Assembly (NCBI GenBank): GCA_021414085.1
Contig: JAIOPC010000011.1
Span: 1-64,000 of the forward strand
Source: Actinomycetes bacterium
GTDB taxonomy: Bacteria > Actinomycetota > Acidimicrobiia > Acidimicrobiales > Ilumatobacteraceae
Length of the DNA: 64,000 nucleotides
Direction: 5' to 3'
This document shows positions 9,093 through 16,358 of the stretch, one piece after another. The position numbers and the translations under genes are program-made. The notes under the pieces are model-generated. The model worked only from the letters and a program-made list of their open reading frames with translations. It searched no databases and was not told the origin of the DNA. Numbering within the stretch: position 1 is the stretch's first letter; each line of letters begins with the position of its first letter.

Positions 9093-9691
9093 TGGCTGCC
9101 CCCTCGAATTACGGAAACCGCAACGAAGAGCGCGCGCCGGACCCAAGCGGCCTGCGCGAGTCACGCGTCGTCGCGATCAACCGCGTCGCCAAGGTCGTCA
9201 AGGGTGGTCGTCGTTTCTCGTTCACCGCGCTGGTCGTGGTTGGCGACGGCAACGGTCGCGTCGGTCTCGGTTACGGCAAGGCCAAGGAAGTGCCGCTGGC
9301 AATCCAGAAGGGCACCGAAGAGGCCAAGAAGAATCTGTTCGATGTGCCGCTGGCTGGCACCACCATCACGCACCCGATCATCGGTATCAACTCCGCCGGT
9401 CGCGTGCTGATGAAGCCTGCCGCCCCAGGTACCGGCGTCATCGCCGGCGGCGCGGCGCGTGTCATCCTCGAAGAGGCTGGCATCCACGACGTGCTGTGCA
9501 AGTCGCTCGGTTCGTCGAATGCCATCAACGTCGCACGCGCAACGATCAACGGTCTGCAGGCACTGCAGCGCCCCGACGAAGTGGCCGCGCGTCGTGGCCT
9601 CGCCGCCGAGGACTTCGTGCCCAAGGGTGTGCTGCGCGCGTACAACGAGCGCAAGAAGGAAATCGCGTCTTCCGGAGGTCATCGCTCATGA
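9092..9691 (+). CDS. rpsE: 30S ribosomal protein S5
   Basis: A 199-residue protein. The N-terminal double-stranded-RNA-binding S5 domain ([19 protein letters not shown], then [19 protein letters not shown]) and the C-terminal [16 protein letters not shown] segment are clear. S5 functions in decoding accuracy and mRNA unwinding with S3 and S4. The ATG overlaps the rplR stop and its end overlaps rpmD by 4 bp. Confidence 0.97.
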   Translation: MAAPSNYGNRNEERAPDPSGLRESRVVAINRVAKVVKGGRRFSFTALVVVGDGNGRVGLGYGKAKEVPLAIQKGTEEAKKNLFDVPLAGTTITHPIIGINSAGRVLMKPAAPGTGVIAGGAARVILEEAGIHDVLCKSLGSSNAINVARATINGLQALQRPDEVAARRGLAAEDFVPKGVLRAYNERKKEIASSGGHRS

Positions 9692-9903
9692 GCACGTACA
9701 AGACGGAAGATCGCAAGGCAGAAAAGGGCACCGTCACGGTGCGTCAAACCAAGTCAGCGATCGGCAACAAGCCGAAGAGTCGCGGCACGTTGCGCGCTCT
9801 CGGGTTGCGCAAGATCGGCGACACCAATGTGCTGCCCGATCGGCCAGAGATTCGCGGCATGATCGCTCGCATTCCTCACCTCATCGAAGTCACGGAGAAC
9901 TGA
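9688..9903 (+). CDS. rpmD: 50S ribosomal protein L30
   Basis: A 71-residue protein with the compact L30 fold: [29 protein letters not shown] in segments, then a stretch ending [10 protein letters not shown]. The ATG at 9688 overlaps the rpsE stop (ATGA); the long in-frame extension upstream runs through rplR and rpsE and was rejected. About ten charged residues before the core make it slightly longer than the usual 60. Confidence 0.95.
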   Translation: MSTYKTEDRKAEKGTVTVRQTKSAIGNKPKSRGTLRALGLRKIGDTNVLPDRPEIRGMIARIPHLIEVTEN

Positions 9904-9904
9904 C

Positions 9905-10399
9905 ATGCGCGTCGACGAACTCGCGCCCTCACCCGGCGCCAACAAATCCAAGAAGCGCGTCGGTCGTGGCGTTGGCGGCAAGGGCGGCAAGACCGCCGGT
10001 GCCGGTACCAAGGGCCAGCAGTCGCGCGGTCGCGGCAAGGTTGCACGCGGTTTCGAAGGTGGCCAGACCGGCCTCAAGATGCGCGTGCCAAAGCTGAAGG
10101 GCTTCAACAACCCATTCCGCGTTGAATACAGCCCGGTCAACCTGGATCAGCTTGCTTCGTTCGGCAAGGCCGCCGTCGGGCCCGACGAGCTGGTGGCTGC
10201 CGGCTTTGTGCGTAAGGGAACGTTCGTGAAGGTGCTCGCCCGAGGCGAAGTTACCGAGGCCGTTCAGCTCACCGCGCACGCAGTTTCGAAGGCCGCAGAC
10301 GCGGCCATTACCGCCGCAGGCGGTAGCGTCTCGCTGTTACCGCTGCCCTTCAAGCAGGGTCGCCCGCCGGTCAAGGGCAACCAGTTCACAAACCGCTGA
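9905..10399 (+). CDS. rplO: 50S ribosomal protein L15
   Basis: A 164-residue protein. The N-terminal glycine/lysine-rich segment SKKRVGRGVGGKGGKTAGAGTKGQQSRG (in parts) and GFEGGQTGLKMRVPKLKGF are diagnostic. L15 is a late 50S assembly protein. It begins 1 bp after rpmD and precedes secY by 27 bp, the standard order at the end of the spc operon. Confidence 0.97.
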   Translation: MRVDELAPSPGANKSKKRVGRGVGGKGGKTAGAGTKGQQSRGRGKVARGFEGGQTGLKMRVPKLKGFNNPFRVEYSPVNLDQLASFGKAAVGPDELVAAGFVRKGTFVKVLARGEVTEAVQLTAHAVSKAADAAITAAGGSVSLLPLPFKQGRPPVKGNQFTNR

Positions 10400-10426
10400 T
10401 ACTCGTAAACCGCTGGGAGTCTGCTC

Positions 10427-11755
10427 GTGTTCTCTAACTTGAGGAACGTCTTCAGGGTGCCCGACCTGCGGAACAAAATTCTGTTCCTGCTGGGCATGGT
10501 TCTGCTGTACCGCCTTGGTGTCGCGATTCGCGTGCCTGGTATCGACCAGGATCAGGTGCGCCAGCTGAAGGCTTCGGCCAACTCGCAGGGTGCGCTCGGA
10601 TTCTTCAACCTGTTCAGTGGTGGCGCGTTCGCCAGCTTCAGCATCTTCGCGCTCGGCATCATGCCGTACATCACGGCCAGCATCATCATGCAGGTGCTCG
10701 GCGTCGTCATCCCCAAGCTCGAAAAACTGCAGCAAGAGGGCGCCGTCGGTCAGCGCAAGATCACGCAATACACGCGGTACTTGGCCATCGGCATCTCGAC
10801 GCTGCAGGCCACGGCACTGACGTTCATCTTCGGTAATGGCAACGGCAACGCGTTCTTCGGTGCCGCACAGAAGCTGCCGACCAACCTCCGATTGCTGCCC
10901 GACGGAATGTGGCCGCGTGGTTACCTCGTGATCATCACTTTGGTCGGCGGCACCGCCGTGCTGATGTGGCTGGGCGAGCTGATCAGCCAGCGCGGCATCG
11001 GCAACGGCATGAGCATGGTCATCTTCGCCTCGGTCGTCAGCGGTTTGCCGTCCGGCTTCTACTCAGTTTGGGTCGAGAAGAACGCGTTCATCTTCTCCAT
11101 CCTGTTGGCGTTGTGCATCTTCATTGTCTTCGCTGTGGTGCGGGTCGAGCTTGCGCAGCGGCGCATCCCCGTGCAGTTCGCGAAGCGCGTGGTCGGCCGC
11201 CGTATGTATGGCGGGCAGAGCACGTACATTCCGCTGAAGGTCAACCAGAGCGGTGTGGTGCCGATCATCTTCGCCAGTTCGGTGCTGTTGCTGCCCGTGC
11301 TGTTGTCGAACCTGCTCGGCAGTACCGATGGTGGCTGGCGCTTCTGGGTGCAACAGAAAGTCGACCAGTACTTGGTCAACAGTCAAAACATCGTCTACAT
11401 CCTGCTGTTCTCGCTGATGATCGTTGCGTTCGCTTACTTCTACAACTCCATCGCATTCGACCCGATTCGTCAGGCCGATCAGATTCGTCGTCAGGGTGGC
11501 TTCATTCCCGGCGTGCGCCCTGGCCCGCAGACCGAGGCGTATCTGGCCAAGGCCGTCAACCGCATCACGTTGCCCGGCGCGGTTTTCATCGCGGTCATCG
11601 CGATCCTGCCGTACCTGCTGCTGTGGGCGTTCGACGTGCAGAACTTCCCGTTCGCTGGCACCACTGTGCTGATCGCCGTCGGTGTGGCGCTTGAGTTGAT
11701 GCGACAGATCGACAGCCAGTTGATGCTGCGCAACTACGAGGGCTTCCTGAAGTGA
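10427..11755 (+). CDS. secY: Protein translocase subunit SecY
   Basis: A 442-residue polytopic membrane protein of normal length with about ten hydrophobic segments. It starts MFSNLRNVFRVPDLRNKILFLLGM, with the family motifs GIMPYITASIIMQ and the cytosolic loops GGFIPGVRPG and RRMYGGQSTYIPLK. SecY forms the protein-conducting channel with SecE and SecG. The GTG start at 10427 follows GGGAG at a good distance. The stop overlaps adk by 4 bp, which couples the two. Confidence 0.97.
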   Translation: MFSNLRNVFRVPDLRNKILFLLGMVLLYRLGVAIRVPGIDQDQVRQLKASANSQGALGFFNLFSGGAFASFSIFALGIMPYITASIIMQVLGVVIPKLEKLQQEGAVGQRKITQYTRYLAIGISTLQATALTFIFGNGNGNAFFGAAQKLPTNLRLLPDGMWPRGYLVIITLVGGTAVLMWLGELISQRGIGNGMSMVIFASVVSGLPSGFYSVWVEKNAFIFSILLALCIFIVFAVVRVELAQRRIPVQFAKRVVGRRMYGGQSTYIPLKVNQSGVVPIIFASSVLLLPVLLSNLLGSTDGGWRFWVQQKVDQYLVNSQNIVYILLFSLMIVAFAYFYNSIAFDPIRQADQIRRQGGFIPGVRPGPQTEAYLAKAVNRITLPGAVFIAVIAILPYLLLWAFDVQNFPFAGTTVLIAVGVALELMRQIDSQLMLRNYEGFLK

Positions 11756-12423
11756 TCCCGGGCGCCCGGCTGATCTTGCTCGGTCGCCAAGGCGCTGGCA
11801 AGGGAACACAGTGTGTGCGACTCTCTCGGCAGTTTGTCGTGCCACATATCAGCACGGGCGACATGTTGCGTGCCGCTCAGCGCGAAGGAAGCGAGCTTGG
11901 CAAGATGGCCAAGCTGGTAATGGACGACGGCGGCTTGGTGGGCGACGAGATCATGGTCGGCCTCATCCGCGAGCGCTTAGGGCAGTCCGATGCGATGGGG
12001 CGCGGTTACATCCTCGATGGCTTCCCCCGAACCGTTCCGCAGGCAATCGCGCTCGACGAGATCACCACTGACCTGCCGATTGACGTCGTGATCGATGTCG
12101 ACGTGCCGCGCGAGATCGTCCTGAACCGGCTGTCGGCGCGCCGTGTATGCCGAGACTGCGGCACCAACTATGTGTCGAGTGGCATCGAGCGGCTGCCGTG
12201 GATCTGCGAGGTCTGCGGTGGCGATGTCGTGCGCCGCGACGACGACACTCCGGAAGCAATCATGCATCGGCTCGATCTGTACGACGAGCTCACCGCGCCG
12301 CTCATCGACTTCTACCAATCGACCGGCCGTCTGTGCATCATCGACGGAGTCGCCTCTGCCGACGAAGTGTCGAGGCGGATCACAGCAGCCGTGGAAGAAG
12401 CCCGCCAAAACCGCAACCGGTAG
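11752..12423 (+). CDS. adk: Adenylate kinase, zinc-LID type
   Basis: A 223-residue long-form enzyme that interconverts 2 ADP with ATP plus AMP. The P-loop is GRQGAGKGTQ (about residues 10-19; most homologues have GPPGAGKGT). HISTGDMLRAA and GYILDGFPRT form the nucleotide sites. The LID has two CxxC pairs, CRDC and CEVC (about 132-135 and 151-154), expected to bind zinc. It starts with GTG overlapping secY. In most actinobacteria map and infA follow; here the operon is broken after adk. Confidence 0.96.
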   Translation: MIPGARLILLGRQGAGKGTQCVRLSRQFVVPHISTGDMLRAAQREGSELGKMAKLVMDDGGLVGDEIMVGLIRERLGQSDAMGRGYILDGFPRTVPQAIALDEITTDLPIDVVIDVDVPREIVLNRLSARRVCRDCGTNYVSSGIERLPWICEVCGGDVVRRDDDTPEAIMHRLDLYDELTAPLIDFYQSTGRLCIIDGVASADEVSRRITAAVEEARQNRNR

Positions 12424-12440
12424 TGCTTTCGGAGCTCCGT

Positions 12441-12530
12441 TGCCGGGGGTTTCCTGCCGCAGCGGTTGACCCGGGGGTTACGTGCAGGATTCCGGGCATC
12501 AAACCCCCCGCACGCACGAAACCCCCCGCT
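12441..12530. repeat. GGGGGTTT/AAACCCCC dyad repeat, copy 2
   Basis: The gap between the convergent genes adk and pyrC holds CCGGGGGTTTCCTGCCGC (about 12443-12460), the reverse complement of part of copy 1. It is followed by GGGGGTTACGTGCAGGATTCC, an AAACCCCCC arm, and GCACGCACGAAACCCCCC, which align with copy 1 (545-606) almost base for base. The arms can fold into long GC-rich hairpins, so it may also act as a bidirectional terminator between adk and pyrC (inference). Confidence 0.6.
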
Positions 12531-12534
12531 CAGA

Positions 12535-13812
12535 TCACCTCGTGGCGGCGCTGTTCGCTACCACCGCGACGCCGTTCAGGATTGTGTGGCGCACCTTGCC
12601 GCGTACTTGGCGGCCGGCGTAAGGGGTGTTGCGACTCTTGCTCGCCAACTGCGCGGGCACGACTGTCCACTGCTGCTGCGGATCGAAGACGGTGAGGTTG
12701 GCTGGTTCGCCGACTGCGATTGGGCGGCCATGTCGATCCGCTACGCCGGCGATCACTGCCGGCTTCCAGCTCAACGCGGCGACGATCTGGCCCAACGGCA
12801 TGTCGAGTTCGCTGATCGATAGTGCGAGCGCGGTTTCGAGCCCCAACATCCCCGGCGGGGCTTCGTCGAGCGGTACCTCCTTCGTGTGAGGTGCGTGCGG
12901 TGCGTGGTCCGTGGCGATCGCATCGATAGTGCCGTCGGCCAGGCCGGCCTTGATCGCATCGATGTCGGCGCGCGTGCGTAATGGCGGATTGACTTTGAAC
13001 ACCGGGTCGTAACCGTTGAGTTGTTCGTCGGTGAGCGTGAAGTGATGGGGTGCGGCCTCGGCAGTGATGCGCAAACCCTCCGCCTTCGCGGCGCGCACCA
13101 TTTGCACGCTGCGGGCCGTGCTGAGGTGCAAGAAGTGCATCGACACACCAGTCAGGCGCACCAGCTCGATGTCGCGCATGACCATTAGTTCTTCGGCGAT
13201 TGCTGGCCAGCCGGGAAGCCCCAGGCGACTGCAGCATGCACCCTCGTGCATCACGGCCCCCTTGGTAAGGGCAGCGACCTCGCAGTGTTGCGCGAGCACA
13301 ATGCCCAGCGGACCCGCGTACTCGAGCGCGCTGCGCATCAGTTGCGGGTTTTGCACGCCGTTGCCATCGTCGGTGAAGAGATGCACGCCTGCTGCGGCGA
13401 GCTCGGCGAACGGCGCCAGCTGCGTGCCGGCGCGGCCGACCGTGATGCAGCCCGACGGCAACACCTCGCACAACCCGGCCTTTTGCCCCTGCGCGCGTAC
13501 GAAGTCGACAACCGAGACGGTGTCGTGTGCGGGATCAGTGTTGGGCATGGCGACGACGGCCGTGAAGCCGCCGAGTGCCGCCGCGCGAGTCCCGGTCTCG
13601 ATCGTTTCTGCTTCTTCCTTGCCCGGCTCGCGCAGGTGCACATGCAGATCGACGAAGCCGGGGGAGACGATGCATCCCCGCGCATCCAGCTCGGTATCGC
13701 CCTTGAGGTCGTTGCCAACCTCGACGATGCGACCATTCTCGATTGCGACATCGCCTGCGCGCTCGCCCGTCTGATCGAGCAGCGTTCCGCCGCGAATCAC
13801 CAGCCTCTTCAT
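12535..13812 (-). CDS. pyrC: Dihydroorotase
   Basis: A 425-residue class I dihydroorotase, which cyclises carbamoyl-aspartate to dihydroorotate. The metal-binding HVHLREPG motif lies near residue 55, with later metal or catalytic residues in AQHCE, HFLHLST and ATDHAPH. The ATG at 13812 gives the normal N-terminus MKRLVIRGG; the longer frame upstream lies inside pyrB. It overlaps pyrB by 4 bp and is the last gene of the pyrR-pyrB-pyrC message, ending at the repeat element that separates it from convergent adk. Confidence 0.96.
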   Translation of the reverse strand: MKRLVIRGGTLLDQTGERAGDVAIENGRIVEVGNDLKGDTELDARGCIVSPGFVDLHVHLREPGKEEAETIETGTRAAALGGFTAVVAMPNTDPAHDTVSVVDFVRAQGQKAGLCEVLPSGCITVGRAGTQLAPFAELAAAGVHLFTDDGNGVQNPQLMRSALEYAGPLGIVLAQHCEVAALTKGAVMHEGACCSRLGLPGWPAIAEELMVMRDIELVRLTGVSMHFLHLSTARSVQMVRAAKAEGLRITAEAAPHHFTLTDEQLNGYDPVFKVNPPLRTRADIDAIKAGLADGTIDAIATDHAPHAPHTKEVPLDEAPPGMLGLETALALSISELDMPLGQIVAALSWKPAVIAGVADRHGRPIAVGEPANLTVFDPQQQWTVVPAQLASKSRNTPYAGRQVRGKVRHTILNGVAVVANSAATR

Positions 13813-14747
13813 GATGCCTCCGACAAATCGCCACCGGAACCGAGCAGCCAGAACAGCACGGCCATCCGAACAGCGACACCGTTGGTGACTTGGTTGAGGA
13901 TCACCGAGCCCGGCAGTTCGCCCGGATCGGCGACCATCTCGACACCTCTGTTCATCGGCCCAGGATGCATCACGAGTGCGTGTGGCGCGAGCCGAGCGGC
14001 GCGTGCATCCGTTAGCCCGTAGAGCGATGAGTACTCGTGCAGCGACGGCAGCAGTGCGTCGTCCATCCGCTCGCGCTGCACGCGCAGCAGGTAGAGCACA
14101 TCGAGATCGGGCAGCAAGGCATCGAGGTCGTGGCTCACCTCCACCGGCCAACCCTCGAGCGACGGTGGCAGCAGTGTCGGGGGAGCGACGAGCGTGACGC
14201 GAGCACCGAGCGCGGCGAACGCTTGCACATCGCTGCGAGCAACGCGACTATGGCGAATGTCGCCGACGATGGCGATGTGTAAGCCGTCGAACCCGTCGCG
14301 GCGATTCAGCCCCGTACGAATCGTGTAGCAGTCGAGCAACGCCTGCGTGGGGTGTTGGTGCCACCCGTCGCCGGCGTTGATGATGCTGGCGTTGGTCCAG
14401 CGGGTGATCATCTCCGGTGCGCCGCTGCTGCGGTGCCGGACTACAAACGCATCGACGCCCATTGCGGCGATCGTTTCGATCGTGTCGCGCAAACTCTCGC
14501 CTTTGCTCACACTGCTCGACGAAACGGCGAAGTTCATCGTGTCGGCGCTCAGGCGCTTGGCGGCCGTATCGAAGCTGGTGCGCGTGCGCGTGGAGTCCTC
14601 AAAGAACAGGCTGACCACGTTCTTGCCGCGCAGCGCGGGAACCTTCGGGATTGGACGGCTGCTGATCTCGACCATGTGATCCGTCAGTTCCAACAGCCGA
14701 TGAATGTCGTCGGCGCTGAGATCGTCGATCGCAAGCAGGTGTTTCAT
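13809..14747 (-). CDS. pyrB: Aspartate carbamoyltransferase catalytic chain
   Basis: A 312-residue protein of normal length that makes carbamoyl-aspartate from carbamoyl phosphate and aspartate. The carbamoyl-phosphate motif FEDSTRTRTSF lies at about residues 50-60, with SSSVSKGESL and NAGDGWHQHPTQALLD further on. The C-terminal aspartate-binding domain contains MHPGPMNRG. It overlaps pyrR and pyrC by 4 bp each. No pyrI regulatory chain is present, as is usual outside proteobacteria. Confidence 0.97.
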   Translation of the reverse strand: MKHLLAIDDLSADDIHRLLELTDHMVEISSRPIPKVPALRGKNVVSLFFEDSTRTRTSFDTAAKRLSADTMNFAVSSSSVSKGESLRDTIETIAAMGVDAFVVRHRSSGAPEMITRWTNASIINAGDGWHQHPTQALLDCYTIRTGLNRRDGFDGLHIAIVGDIRHSRVARSDVQAFAALGARVTLVAPPTLLPPSLEGWPVEVSHDLDALLPDLDVLYLLRVQRERMDDALLPSLHEYSSLYGLTDARAARLAPHALVMHPGPMNRGVEMVADPGELPGSVILNQVTNGVAVRMAVLFWLLGSGGDLSEAS

Positions 14748-15268
14748 TGGATCGTGACCCCCTCAGCGGTCGCAACGACCAACTCCTCGCGGCTGGTGGG
14801 CAAGTTCTTACCAACGAAGTCGGGGCGGATGGGTAACTCGCGATGGCCACGATCGACCAGCACGGCTAGCTGCACGGCACTTGGTCGGCCGTATTCGTTG
14901 AGCGCTTCCAGCGCTGCACGCACGGTGCGACCGGTGAACAAAACGTCGTCGACCAGCACGATGATGCGGCCATCGAGTGAGCCGGCAATGTCGGTGACAC
15001 TGGCCGGCACAATCGGGCGCAAGCCGACATCGTCGCGATGAAAACTGACGTCCAGGGAGCCGAGGGGGACCTCGTGTTGTGGATCGATCGCCGACAGCAG
15101 GGCGGCCAACTCGCGGGCCATCCATACACCACCACGCTGCAAGCCGACAACGGCCAGACCGTGCACGCCTTGGTTGCGTTCAACGATCTCGTGGGCAATA
15201 CGAGTGAGCGCACGGCGTACGTCGTCGGCCGTCAGCACGGTCCGCAATCCCATTCTCGTTCCCTTCAC
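14744..15268 (-). CDS. pyrR: Bifunctional pyr operon regulator / uracil phosphoribosyltransferase
   Basis: A 174-residue PyrR-family protein. The PRPP loop VLVDDVLFTGRTVRAALEAL is intact, and RALTRIAHEIVERN and LVDRGHRELPIRPDFVGKN match the family closely. PyrR binds UMP and a hairpin in pyr mRNA; many members also have UPRTase activity. Two starts are plausible: GTG at 15268, whose GAGG lies inside the PyrR hairpin at 15271-15290, or ATG at 15253, preceded by GAAGGGA. Either way the hairpin sits directly at the start of the message, suggesting translational autorepression. Confidence 0.95.
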   Translation of the reverse strand: MKGTRMGLRTVLTADDVRRALTRIAHEIVERNQGVHGLAVVGLQRGGVWMARELAALLSAIDPQHEVPLGSLDVSFHRDDVGLRPIVPASVTDIAGSLDGRIIVLVDDVLFTGRTVRAALEALNEYGRPSAVQLAVLVDRGHRELPIRPDFVGKNLPTSREELVVATAEGVTIQ

Positions 15269-15270
15269 GT

Positions 15271-15290
15271 ATGGGCCTCACCGGACCCAT
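15271..15290 (-). promoter_or_regulatory. PyrR-binding RNA hairpin
   Basis: On the minus strand the sequence reads ATGGGTCCGGTGAGGCCCAT. The outer ATGGG and CCCAT pair perfectly and enclose TCCGGTGAGG, which matches the known PyrR-recognition pattern (UCCxGxGAGGY in the loop). It ends 2 bp before the GTG of pyrR and includes the GAGG that would serve as ribosome binding site for that start. This fits the mycobacterial mode, in which PyrR with UMP blocks translation, rather than the Bacillus attenuator mode. Confidence 0.8.
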
Positions 15291-15305
15291 TTCACGTTCG
15301 TCGAG

Positions 15306-16358
15306 ATGGTAGCCGCGCCGCCGCCCACGAAATCACGAGCAACCAGGCCGATCTCCTACAGTCGCCGCATTGGTATTGGGCTGCTCTTCGCGTTGGTCGG
15401 TTCGCTGGCCGGCATGGCATTGCATGAGGTCGTCGATTGGATCTCGCCGCTAGTCGTCGCGGTGCTGTTTGGAGCGCTCGCCGCCAACGTTGGTCTCGTT
15501 CGCGCGCCGATGCGCTCTGGTCTGCGGTGGAGCGCACGGAATGTATTGCGGGCGGGCATTGTTCTCGTCGGTCTCCGGCTTTCGCTGCGTGAGGTCGCCC
15601 ACCTTGGGCCGCGAGCGCTTGCCGCGGTGGTCGTGGTCGTCGTCGCCACCTTCTTCGGCACGCAATGGCTCGGCAAGCGACTGGGACTGTCGCCAGGGCT
15701 CTCGTTGCTGGTTGCCACCGGATACTCGATCTGCGGTGCCTCGGCGATCGCCGCCACCGAGCCCTTCGCGGATGCGACGGAGGAAGAGGTCGCCTACGCG
15801 ATCGCCTTGGTGACGATGTGCGGCTCGCTCGCCATCGCGGTACTGCCGGCGACGGCTTCGTTGTTACACATGAACGATGCCCACTTTGGTGCCTGGGTGG
15901 GTGCGTCGGTGCACGACGTCGGGCAGGTGGTCGCGACTGCTAGCACGCGCAATGCGGCGGCGTTGAAGTCGGCAGTAATCGTGAAGCTGACCCGCGTGGC
16001 ACTGCTGGCGCCGCTGCTCGCCGGCGTTTCGTTCGCCTACCGCCGCCGCCACACCAGTAGTGCACTTCATGGCGACGAACCCGCGGGCGACAAGCCAGCG
16101 CTCCCGCTCTTGCCGATGTTCATCGTGCTGTTCCTCGTCGCGGTTGTGGTGCGCACGACCGGGGTGATCTCGGACCTCTGGTTAGCGCGCATCAAGAACC
16201 TCGAGACGCTGCTGATGGGCATGGGGCTGGTCGGCCTTGGTGCGGGCGTCTCTCTGGCGAAACTGCGCGCGGTTGGGCGTCGGCCGCTCGCGCTTGGCTT
16301 GCTCAGCTGGCTGCTGGTCGCTGTGGTGTCGTTAGCGGCGGCCTACGTCGCGGCGTAG
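15306..16358 (+). CDS. YeiH / UPF0324 family putative membrane transporter
   Basis: A 350-residue protein with about ten hydrophobic segments from residue 22 to the C-terminus, matching the YeiH (UPF0324, Cons_hypoth698) family sometimes labelled putative sulfate exporters. Family-like stretches include GYSICGASAIAATEP and GASVHDVGQVVATA. ATG 15306 was chosen because a longer frame would run antisense through pyrR. It is divergent from pyrR with only 37 bp between starts. The substrate is not established. Confidence 0.85.
   Translation: MVAAPPPTKSRATRPISYSRRIGIGLLFALVGSLAGMALHEVVDWISPLVVAVLFGALAANVGLVRAPMRSGLRWSARNVLRAGIVLVGLRLSLREVAHLGPRALAAVVVVVVATFFGTQWLGKRLGLSPGLSLLVATGYSICGASAIAATEPFADATEEEVAYAIALVTMCGSLAIAVLPATASLLHMNDAHFGAWVGASVHDVGQVVATASTRNAAALKSAVIVKLTRVALLAPLLAGVSFAYRRRHTSSALHGDEPAGDKPALPLLPMFIVLFLVAVVVRTTGVISDLWLARIKNLETLLMGMGLVGLGAGVSLAKLRAVGRRPLALGLLSWLLVAVVSLAAAYVAA

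Noticed and set aside
12441-12530. Simple Rho-independent terminator as full explanation of the adk-pyrC spacer
   Set aside because: Hairpins can form, but there is no T-run and nearly the same sequence occurs at 545-606 inside an operon, so a repeat element explains it better.
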